Assembly (NCBI GenBank): GCA_029881775.1
Contig: JAOULY010000034.1
Span: 1-11,590, forward strand
Length of the DNA stretch: 11,590 nucleotides
From: Gammaproteobacteria bacterium
Lineage (GTDB): Bacteria > Pseudomonadota > Gammaproteobacteria > UBA9214
Direction of reading: 5' to 3'
Shown here: piece after piece, positions 1 through 4,522 of the stretch
Numbering within the stretch: position 1 is the first letter of the stretch
How the letters are laid out: the number at the start of each line of letters is the position of its first letter
The notes under the pieces: model-generated
Database searches by the model: none
What the model was told of the DNA's origin: nothing
Seen by the model: the letters and a program-made list of their open reading frames with translations, nothing else
Program-made: the position numbers and the translations under genes

Positions 1-703
1 CCATCCATGCCCGGAAGTTTTCCGGCCACCTCACCGTACCGGCCAGCCAGGCCTGTCGGGCGGCACCGGGCTTACCGGTCCGTTCGAGTTCACGGGCGGT
101 CTTGAGGTACGGCAAGACATCCGCCGTGTGTGGCACGGTGCCGGCCGGCACGATGACCCATGCACGGTGCCGCCCCCGGCCCCATGTCCGCTCGAATGTT
201 GCCAGCGGGGTGGTCCAGCGACGCGTCTTGCCGGAGCGCAGTACCAGTGACTGCGAGCCAAGGTCATAACCGACCACGACGGCAAAATGCCAGCGCGGAA
301 TCCAGCGCAGTCCGAGGTTCTGGAAAACAAGTACCGGGTGATCATGCGCAATCTCGGCGAGCACATCTTCCAGTTCAGGGGCCAGCGGGTAGGCCAGCAT
401 GCCGTAGCGGCGTGCCGTGGCGGTTATTTCTTCCGCCATGCTGCCCGCAAGGCCGGGTGTATAGACCTGCTCAACGAGAGCATCGGCTGTGATGTCGATG
501 CCGTGCGCCGACAATACCGTTGCCAGTGCCGCTGGTCCGCACTGGTAACGGGACTGCGGGAAGAAGGGCGTCTGCACAATTTCGTGCACGAGCGGTAGAG
601 CGTCCGGCTGTGCATGCAGCAGTTGCCGGGTCTGTGGCGGGCTGGCGCATCCAGTCAGTAACAGACCGCAAAGCAGAACACCCGCCTTGCAGCGGGTGTT
701 CAT
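1..703 (-). CDS. PA2778-family C39-like cysteine peptidase lipoprotein (C-terminus beyond window)
   Basis: This is an exported lipoprotein of the C39-like cysteine peptidase group often annotated as the PA2778 family. It is read from ATG 703-701 and stays open for 234 codons to the window edge, so the C-terminus is missing. Residues 1-19 form a lipoprotein signal ending in the lipobox LLTGC, with Cys19 as the lipidation site. The papain-like core shows the nucleophile motif QCGPAAL (Cys55) and the general-base motif WHFAVVVGYD (His139, possibly Asp147). From about residue 195 the helical text (YLKTARELERTGKPGAARQA) looks like the start of a TPR repeat. It lies 19 bp downstream of the PA2779-family gene, so the two probably form one transcript; its ribosome binding site is weak. 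The substrate is unknown. Family assignment rests on the Cys/His motifs, the lipobox and the PA2779-type neighbour. Confidence 0.85.
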   Translation of the reverse strand, partial: MNTRCKAGVLLCGLLLTGCASPPQTRQLLHAQPDALPLVHEIVQTPFFPQSRYQCGPAALATVLSAHGIDITADALVEQVYTPGLAGSMAEEITATARRYGMLAYPLAPELEDVLAEIAHDHPVLVFQNLGLRWIPRWHFAVVVGYDLGSQSLVLRSGKTRRWTTPLATFERTWGRGRHRAWVIVPAGTVPHTADVLPYLKTARELERTGKPGAARQAWLAGTVRWPENFRAWM

Positions 704-722
704 GAGTCGGAGCAACCGGTTG

Positions 723-1115
723 TTATCTGACCGGGTGTATGAAGGGGAAGATGTCGGTGGCACCGATGATGTCGGTAATCACGAAAACGATAAAAATGAC
801 CAGTAGTACACCGAGGACACTATCACTGCCGGCTTCCAGTTGGCCTGCGCCGTTATTGATGCGGGCCAGATCGGCATCGGTCAGTGTGCGCGCACGCTCA
901 CTGGCCCATTCCGGGCTGACACCGAGTGCCTGCAGTTGTTCACGGACCTGGTCCTGCATGAACAGTTGTTGCAGGCTGTCACGGGTATGCTGCTGCGTCG
1001 GTGTTTCTGCGAGCAGGGCATCATTATCGACAATGGCCGCCTGAGCGCTCATGACCGGGGAGAGTGCCAGCATGATACTCAGAAGCCAGCTCATTGTAAG
1101 TCGCATGATTTTCAT
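723..1115 (-). CDS. PA2779-family membrane-anchored envelope protein
   Basis: A 130-residue exported protein of the PA2779 family, whose function is unknown. I chose ATG 1115 over the upstream in-frame ATG at 1166 because a good ribosome binding site (TGGAGG) sits 8-10 bases before it and because the protein then begins directly with a signal peptide. Residues 1-26 are a signal sequence with probable cleavage after AQA. Residues 30-95 are polar and helical. Residues 100-120 (SVLGVLLVIFIVFVITDIIG) form one transmembrane segment, followed by a short tail rich in Phe, Ile and Pro. It directly precedes the PA2778-family peptidase gene. The same pairing gave the family its name in Pseudomonas, so the two products probably act together at the envelope. 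That functional link is inferred. Confidence 0.85.
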   Translation of the reverse strand: MKIMRLTMSWLLSIMLALSPVMSAQAAIVDNDALLAETPTQQHTRDSLQQLFMQDQVREQLQALGVSPEWASERARTLTDADLARINNGAGQLEAGSDSVLGVLLVIFIVFVITDIIGATDIFPFIHPVR

Positions 1116-1184
1116 ACCGCGTTTCCTCCAGATGCTTGTGAATAGCTGCATATTACCATTATCCATGTGCTTTCGCAGTCCTGA

Positions 1185-1790
1185 TCAGCGCTGTGCGTGG
1201 AATACCGGTGTCAGTTCAACACGGCGATTCACGCGACGCCCCGGCTCGGTCATGTTCTCGACCAGCGGGCGGGTTTCGCCATAACCGCGGTAGGTCAGCA
1301 GGTCTCCGCTGATGCCGCGCTTGACGAGGTAGGCGCGGACGGTTTGTGCGCGCAGGTTGGAAAGTTTCATGTTGTACGGGTCATCGCCCTCGGCACTGGC
1401 ATGCCCGCCGACTTCCAGCGGTTGTACCGGCCTGCTGCGGACCACCTCGGCAACGCTGTCGAGGATTTTCATGGACTCCGGTGTGAGTTCGGCAGAATCG
1501 TACTTGAAGTTCACGCCGCGAATTATCCATGACTGTGCCTGTGGCGCCGGGCGCAGGTACGGGTGGGGGCCATAGCCGTTATAGCCGCCAAAGCGGTTAT
1601 AGCCATTGCCGGCACCGCGGCCGCTGAAAGAACCGTTGAAATTGAAGCTGCCACCGGTATTGGCGTTGACCGGGCCGGCGCCGTAGTAACTGTTATGCCC
1701 CTGGCCGGGTCCGCCCCACCAGGCCTGGGCAGATGTTGAAATAAGTAGCGGGACAGCGAGCAGTGCGAGTGCGAACGTACGAAGCATCAT
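1185..1790 (-). CDS. OmpA-family protein with Gly/Asn/Tyr-rich N-terminal region
   Basis: A 201-residue exported protein. Residues 1-23 are a signal peptide ending AQA. Residues 24-80 are very rich in Gly, Asn, Tyr and Phe and look disordered. Residues 88-195 are an OmpA-like peptidoglycan-binding domain, seen from VNFKYDSAELTPESM, the NMKLSNLRAQTV helix and the terminal GRRVNRRVEL motif. No beta-barrel precedes it, so it is probably periplasmic or surface-associated rather than a porin. The Arg that contacts diaminopimelate is kept (Arg147), but the Asp expected in the GHTD motif is Ser132 (GHAS), so normal peptidoglycan anchoring may be changed. Start: two adjacent ATGs (1790 and 1787) follow a GGAGAGG site; either is possible. 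A promoter lies just upstream. It is 69 bp before the PA2779-family gene on the same strand and may be co-transcribed with it. Confidence 0.88.
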   Translation of the reverse strand: MMLRTFALALLAVPLLISTSAQAWWGGPGQGHNSYYGAGPVNANTGGSFNFNGSFSGRGAGNGYNRFGGYNGYGPHPYLRPAPQAQSWIIRGVNFKYDSAELTPESMKILDSVAEVVRSRPVQPLEVGGHASAEGDDPYNMKLSNLRAQTVRAYLVKRGISGDLLTYRGYGETRPLVENMTEPGRRVNRRVELTPVFHAQR

Positions 1791-1827
1791 GGCAGCCTCT
1801 CCATATAGATTAGTAAATAATGAAATA

Positions 1828-1855
1828 ATTATACACCAGCACGCGAGCGGGTGAA
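1828..1855 (-). promoter_or_regulatory. Probable sigma-70 promoter of the OmpA-family gene
   Basis: Read on the minus strand, a perfect -10 hexamer TATAAT occupies 1833-1828. A 4/6 match to the -35 box (TTCACC) occupies 1855-1850, with a 16-base spacer. The predicted start falls near 1820, leaving a leader of about 30 bases that contains the GGAGAGG ribosome binding site. The surrounding DNA is AT-rich. The remainder of the gap from 1791 to 1958 shows no gene and no clear terminator. Confidence 0.5.
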
Positions 1856-1958
1856 GCTATTTTATTTCACTATTAAAACAACAGGATATGATCACGGCCA
1901 GGCTGGTTGTATGCCTGCTCCAGTACTGTCCCGTCGTACCAATAGATATATCGGCGGT

Positions 1959-2180
1959 TTAACGTTGCATTTCACTTTCGCGGTAGTGGGCATCCAGCCA
2001 GCATTTCGGCAAACCTTCACCGGAGGGGAACGCCAGGTCGGCCTTGGCAAATTTTTCCGGGTCCTGTCGCTCTTCTCCATGCTGATAACGACCGACGAGG
2101 TTTTTGCAAAATGGATCGAACAGGTCGTTGAGTGACAGGACCTCGACCAGGTCTTCCGAGTTTTTGTCTTTCAGAAACAT
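1959..2180 (-). CDS. Conserved-looking 73-residue protein of unknown function
   Basis: A small, soluble, acidic-to-neutral protein of 73 residues that I cannot assign to a named family. It has no signal peptide or membrane segment. The text reads like a real folded protein: an N-terminal MFLKDKNSEDLVEVLSL stretch, a central FDPFCKNLVGRYQHGEE segment and a C-terminal FPSGEGLPKCWLDAHYR segment with two Cys (25 and 60) and one His in each half. The start at ATG 2180 is supported by GGAG placed 6-7 bases upstream. A -10-like TATACT (2225-2220) lies in the 91-bp gap shared with the divergent antitoxin remnant. Evidence for coding is the good ribosome binding site, full frame and non-repetitive composition. 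No role can be inferred from its neighbours. Confidence 0.7.
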   Translation of the reverse strand: MFLKDKNSEDLVEVLSLNDLFDPFCKNLVGRYQHGEERQDPEKFAKADLAFPSGEGLPKCWLDAHYRESEMQR

Positions 2181-2214
2181 GGCAATCTCCAGGTGATGGT
2201 TTAGGGATTAAGTA

Positions 2215-2248
2215 AGTACAGTATAGTCAGATCGTGAATTCCTGTACT
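2215..2248. promoter_or_regulatory. Inverted repeat over the promoter region of the 73-residue gene
   Basis: Arms AGTACAG (2215-2221) and CTGTACT (2242-2248) form a 7-bp inverted repeat with a 20-base centre. On the minus strand the right arm overlaps a poor -35 (AGTACA, 2248-2243). The left arm touches the -10 (TATACT, 2225-2220), with a 17-base spacer. This arrangement would suit a dimeric repressor. The gap also serves the divergent antitoxin gene at 2272, so an autoregulatory operator is possible but unproven. Confidence 0.3.
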
Positions 2249-2271
2249 GAGTTACGTCAAGGAGTGCTGTA

Positions 2272-2643
2272 TTGGCGGTGTTCGAAATAGCGTCTGCGCC
2301 ACAGCAGCCACGCAAGCTGACCCGGTGTGTTATACAGATCACCGCGTTGCTGGATTCGTACCAGGCGGAGCTGGTCCGTGTCCTGGGAATTCGTTACGGG
2401 CACATCGGTTTGCTTGCAAGCGGTCGGCAAAGTTTGCAACCGGCAACAGCCAGCTGGGCGCGTACGGAGGACTGCGTGGGTTTTTAGCAGTTACTGTTTG
2501 GCCGCATGCAGGGCGACGGCGTGGCCATGCGACACTGACTGCGGGTGGAAGACGCAGCGCCCGGTGGCATACCGCAGCGCCTGCTGGTCGACGTGGATCG
2601 CATGAGCGAGTTGCTCGAACAGCTGCGACGTTCTGGTGCCTGA
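2272..2643 (+). pseudogene. MbcA/ParS/Xre-type antitoxin (DUF2384), broken by two in-frame stops
   Basis: One reading frame from TTG 2272 to TGA 2641-2643 encodes 123 positions, close to the usual length of this antitoxin family, but contains TAG at 2485-2487 and TGA at 2536-2538. The TTG start follows AAGGAG (2259-2264) at 7 bases. The N-terminal part holds a helix-turn-helix-like segment (LLDSYQAELVRVLGIRYGHI, then LLASGRQSLQP). The part after the stops reads QLLFGRMQGDGVAMRH, stop, LRVEDAAPGGIPQRLLVDVD, which matches the C-terminal toxin-binding region where a Trp-Leu pair and an LGG.P..LL-like motif are usual. The TGA sits exactly at the expected Trp codon and the TAG at a position usually aromatic. 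No RES-domain toxin gene is next to it. Only a 71-residue N-terminal fragment could be made without readthrough. Confidence 0.75.
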
Positions 2644-2656
2644 CAGGATTACCTGT
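2643..2656. repeat. Short inverted repeat ACAGG-ATTA-CCTGT
   Basis: A perfect 5-bp inverted repeat with a 4-base centre starts inside the stop codon of the antitoxin remnant and abuts a -10-like TATGAT (2656-2661), about 40 bases before the lipoprotein gene. It could be a small operator or a weak hairpin. It has no T tract, so it is not a convincing terminator. Confidence 0.3.
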
Positions 2657-2697
2657 ATGATGTTTTCGTCTATTGAATACGTGGTTGTGGAGGCAGA

Positions 2698-3411
2698 ATG
2701 CACAAAACCGGCGAATGGTTGCTGCTGTTGTTACTGGGTATTTTTCTTAATGCCTGTACGCTTGTGCCGAAGACACCGGAACCCTTGACGCCGAATAATT
2801 CTGCAGCAGGCGAAACGTTGCCGGACGGGGAAGGCTGGTGGTATGCGCGCTTTTTCATTGATCGTCCGGACGACGAGTCGCCGCAATGGCATATCGATAC
2901 CTTGTTAGCGGGCGAGGTGATTGCCCCGGTGTTCGATCATCATTACCGCGACATCCTGATCTGGCGTTTTCACCGGCGTGCTGCGGATGATGATTATGGC
3001 CATGTTTTCAGTTTCATATTCTACGCCACGGCCGCCGGCGCGCAGCGTGTCTACAATGAACTGGGCGCGCACCCGGTGCTGGCGCAGTTACGTCGCGACG
3101 GGCAGGTTACCCGTGTCCTGTTCGATGACCTGGGTGAGATCAAGCGGCCGGCCATCGAAGATACCAGCGACCAGGACTGGTTGCCGGTGGTGCAGCAGGC
3201 ATGGCCGGCCATGATCATGGGTGCCAGCCGGATGTGGCTGGAAATCGTGACGTCGCTGGCTGCCGAACAATCGAGCGATCTGGTTCTCGAGGACCGCTAC
3301 CGTGCGGTCAATGAAGAGGTTGGCCGTATCTGGCGCGAGCAGGGACAGCATGCCGTTTTACACCATCTGAGTGCAATTTATGGCTACGAGCCGCTGCTGA
3401 TCAGGTACTGA
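2698..3411 (+). CDS. Putative lipoprotein of unknown function
   Basis: A 237-residue protein that I do not recognise as a named family. The start ATG 2698 follows GGAGG (2689-2693) closely. Residues 1-20 form a lipoprotein signal: a run of seven leucines/glycines and the lipobox FLNAC with Cys20 as lipidation site. The next residues (TLVPKTPEPLTPNN) resemble a flexible linker. The mature domain from about residue 45 is compact and rich in Trp, His and acidic residues, with segments WWYARFFIDRPDDE, WHIDTLLAGEVIAPVF, ILIWRFHRRA and DWLPVVQQAWPAMIMGASRM. No catalytic motif stands out. The +2 residue after Cys is Leu, not Asp, so outer-membrane sorting is likely. It is followed after 19 bp by a small membrane protein gene on the same strand, probably co-transcribed. 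Confidence 0.85.
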   Translation: MHKTGEWLLLLLLGIFLNACTLVPKTPEPLTPNNSAAGETLPDGEGWWYARFFIDRPDDESPQWHIDTLLAGEVIAPVFDHHYRDILIWRFHRRAADDDYGHVFSFIFYATAAGAQRVYNELGAHPVLAQLRRDGQVTRVLFDDLGEIKRPAIEDTSDQDWLPVVQQAWPAMIMGASRMWLEIVTSLAAEQSSDLVLEDRYRAVNEEVGRIWREQGQHAVLHHLSAIYGYEPLLIRY

Positions 3412-3430
3412 ATATGACGGGAGTAATGGT

Positions 3431-3655
3431 ATGAAGTGGCTGGACAGTATCCCGATGGCGCTGTTGCTGCCGCTGGCCATCGTGCTGGCGCTGGCGCCAT
3501 TTACGCCGGAACCGCACCTGTGGGAGAAGCTCAAGCTGTTAGCGGCAGGCAATCTGAGCAGGCCGATCGATATCTTCGACCTGTTGTTGCATGGCACGCC
3601 TTTGCTGCTGGTACTGTTGAAACTGGTGACGGGACGCCGCGGTACTGACGAGTAA
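3431..3655 (+). CDS. Small two-helix inner-membrane protein
   Basis: A 74-residue membrane protein. The start ATG 3431 is preceded by CGGGAG (3418-3423) at 7 bases. Residues 6-25 (SIPMALLLPLAIVLALAPFT) and about 51-67 (LLLHGTPLLLVLLKLV) are two hydrophobic helices. They are joined by a conserved-looking loop containing PEPHLWEKLKLLAAGNLSRP and the motif DIFDLLLHG. Proteins with this layout are found widely in gammaproteobacteria and are sometimes labelled 'RND transporter', although at this length they cannot be a transporter of that class. I treat that label as misleading. The gene lies 19 bp after the lipoprotein gene and probably shares its transcript. Function is unknown. Confidence 0.85.
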   Translation: MKWLDSIPMALLLPLAIVLALAPFTPEPHLWEKLKLLAAGNLSRPIDIFDLLLHGTPLLLVLLKLVTGRRGTDE

Positions 3656-3664
3656 TCATTACGG

Positions 3665-3781
3665 TTAATTGAGTGCCGGCTGCAACAGCAGGATCACGCC
3701 TGGCAGATTAATCACGCCATCCGGTGTGCCGGATGGATACAGATCGGCGCGTGTGAACTGCAGTGGCAGGGATATGATTTT
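3665..3781 (-). pseudogene. Remnant of a dockerin-like Asp-Gly repeat (C-terminal end)
   Basis: On the minus strand a frame ending at TAA 3667-3665 reads FTRADLYPSGTPDGVINLPG, then VILLLQPALN. This resembles the calcium-binding, dockerin-like repeat pattern G-D-[LV]-x-P-x-G-x-P-D-G-x-[IL]-N-x-x-D-[LV]-x-x-L found at the ends of some secreted gammaproteobacterial proteins. The last Asp of the loop is Gly here. No plausible start with a ribosome binding site opens this frame: the AAGGAG seen upstream on this strand (complement of 3823-3828) leads to an ATG in a different frame. I interpret it as the tail of a lost gene. The rest of the gap from 3656 to 3893 contains only the promoter of the next gene. 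Confidence 0.4.
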
Positions 3782-3825
3782 CCGGTTATTTGCCTGCTGT
3801 TGGCCATAACAATGGCTAAATCTCC

Positions 3826-3853
3826 TTTGCAACAGTGCACAGACGACTACAAT
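3826..3853 (+). promoter_or_regulatory. Candidate sigma-70 promoter of the 125-residue protein gene
   Basis: TTTGCA (3826-3831) and TACAAT (3848-3853) are separated by 16 bases and would start transcription near 3860, about 33 bases before the ATG at 3894. The -10 matches 5 of 6 consensus bases; the -35 is modest. Confidence 0.35.
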
Positions 3854-3893
3854 AGCCCTTCCGGTTATTGCCACAAAAAGAAGAGAGCGCGTC

Positions 3894-4271
3894 ATGCAAA
3901 ACATCATGGCAGTCATGCTGAACGGGATTGCACAGCTTGAGTACGACAGGGACAGGCTGCTGCCTGATCACCAGGCGGCATACCTCGACAAGATGGATGA
4001 AAAGATGAGGACCGGGATCCTTATTGGTGAGGAAACCGTGACTGACCCGGATCTTACCCAGCGCGCGCAGTTTGCGGCCGGCAACCTGGTGCACGCCCTG
4101 AAATCCGGTGACGAGTCGATGGCGGCCGCCATGTGCAGCTACCTTGCTATCCGTTTACCGGAACTCAAACAGGTCAAGATCGAGGAGCACGGTGAGCAGG
4201 TGTCGATCGAGTTTATTTACGACCAGGATTACCGTAAACAGGTCGCTGTTGATTTCACCCCCATGCACTGA
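3894..4271 (+). CDS. Uncharacterised 125-residue soluble protein
   Basis: A cytoplasmic-looking protein of 125 residues that I do not recognise by name. It has no signal peptide or membrane helix. The first two thirds are helical and charged (for example LEYDRDRLLPDHQAAYLDKM and QRAQFAAGNLVHALKSGDES). The last third, after AAAMCSYLAIRLPELKQVK, alternates in a beta-like manner (EQVSIEFIYDQDYRKQVAVD). I start at ATG 3894, preceded by the purine-rich AAGAAGAGAG; a second in-frame ATG at 3909 is possible. Coding is supported by strong third-position G/C bias and a sensible promoter. It sits about 250 bp upstream of the PPi-PEPCK gene on the same strand, but that gap has its own promoter signals, so a functional link is not implied. 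Confidence 0.8.
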   Translation: MQNIMAVMLNGIAQLEYDRDRLLPDHQAAYLDKMDEKMRTGILIGEETVTDPDLTQRAQFAAGNLVHALKSGDESMAAAMCSYLAIRLPELKQVKIEEHGEQVSIEFIYDQDYRKQVAVDFTPMH

Positions 4272-4360
4272 ACCAGGCCGCTGTGTGCCGTGCGAAAGTG
4301 GCCATTGAGCCCGCCGGGCGTGCCAGTACCCGGTCCCGTCTGGCTGAAAAGAAAGTCGCC

Positions 4361-4424
4361 TGTTATACTACTTAAACAATAGCTTATATTAAATATCTCG
4401 TATAGAGCAGCAGGTTTGTCCTGC
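4361..4424 (+). promoter_or_regulatory. AT-rich promoter region and leader hairpin before the PPi-PEPCK gene
   Basis: The 251-bp gap from 4272 to 4522 holds no gene. An extended -10 (TG-T-TATACT, 4361-4369) is the clearest promoter element; its -35 (TGGCTG, 4341-4346) is poor, as is common with extended -10 promoters. Further AT-rich hexamers (TATATT near 4385, TATAGA at 4401) follow and could be alternative -10 boxes. A small stem-loop, GCAGG (4410-4414), loop TTTGT, CCTGC (4420-4424), would lie in the leader, about 100 bases before the start codon. Confidence 0.4.
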
Positions 4425-4522
4425 AACTGCGCTGTTTTGTATGAGCGGATTCGATAAGATACGCATCCCAGCGGCCCGGCGGTGACACAATGCGGCAGCC
4501 TGGCTATCCAGCGGAGGAAAGT

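Noticed and set aside
160..598. Plus-strand open frames at the left end
   Set aside because: They are antisense to the C39-like peptidase frame, which stays open for 234 codons with a lipobox and catalytic motifs.
1116..1166. Longer N-terminus for the PA2779-family protein
   Set aside because: It would place 17 polar residues before a clean signal peptide and run through the ribosome binding site.
2325..2660. 111-codon plus-strand frame overlapping the antitoxin remnant
   Set aside because: Arg/Ala/Gly-rich shadow frame; the frame from 2272 has the ribosome binding site and family-like sequence throughout.
3780..3869. 11-bp direct repeat TTCCGGTTATT at 3780-3790 and 3859-3869
   Set aside because: A repeat of this length is expected by chance at this scale, and there is no insertion element or attachment-site structure between the copies.
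3665..3916. A full 83-codon minus-strand gene containing the dockerin-like fragment
   Set aside because: Its N-terminal part overlaps the promoter and start of the divergent 3894 gene and lacks a ribosome binding site; only the 3' part shows protein-like text.
4309..4319. GCCC-GCC-GGGC hairpin after the 3894 gene as a terminator
   Set aside because: A 4-bp stem with a 3-base loop and no T tract.
4490..4522. Upstream in-frame ATG as start of the PPi-PEPCK
   Set aside because: No ribosome binding site precedes it; ATG 4523 has GGAGGAA at the right distance and the 11 extra residues look like translated leader.
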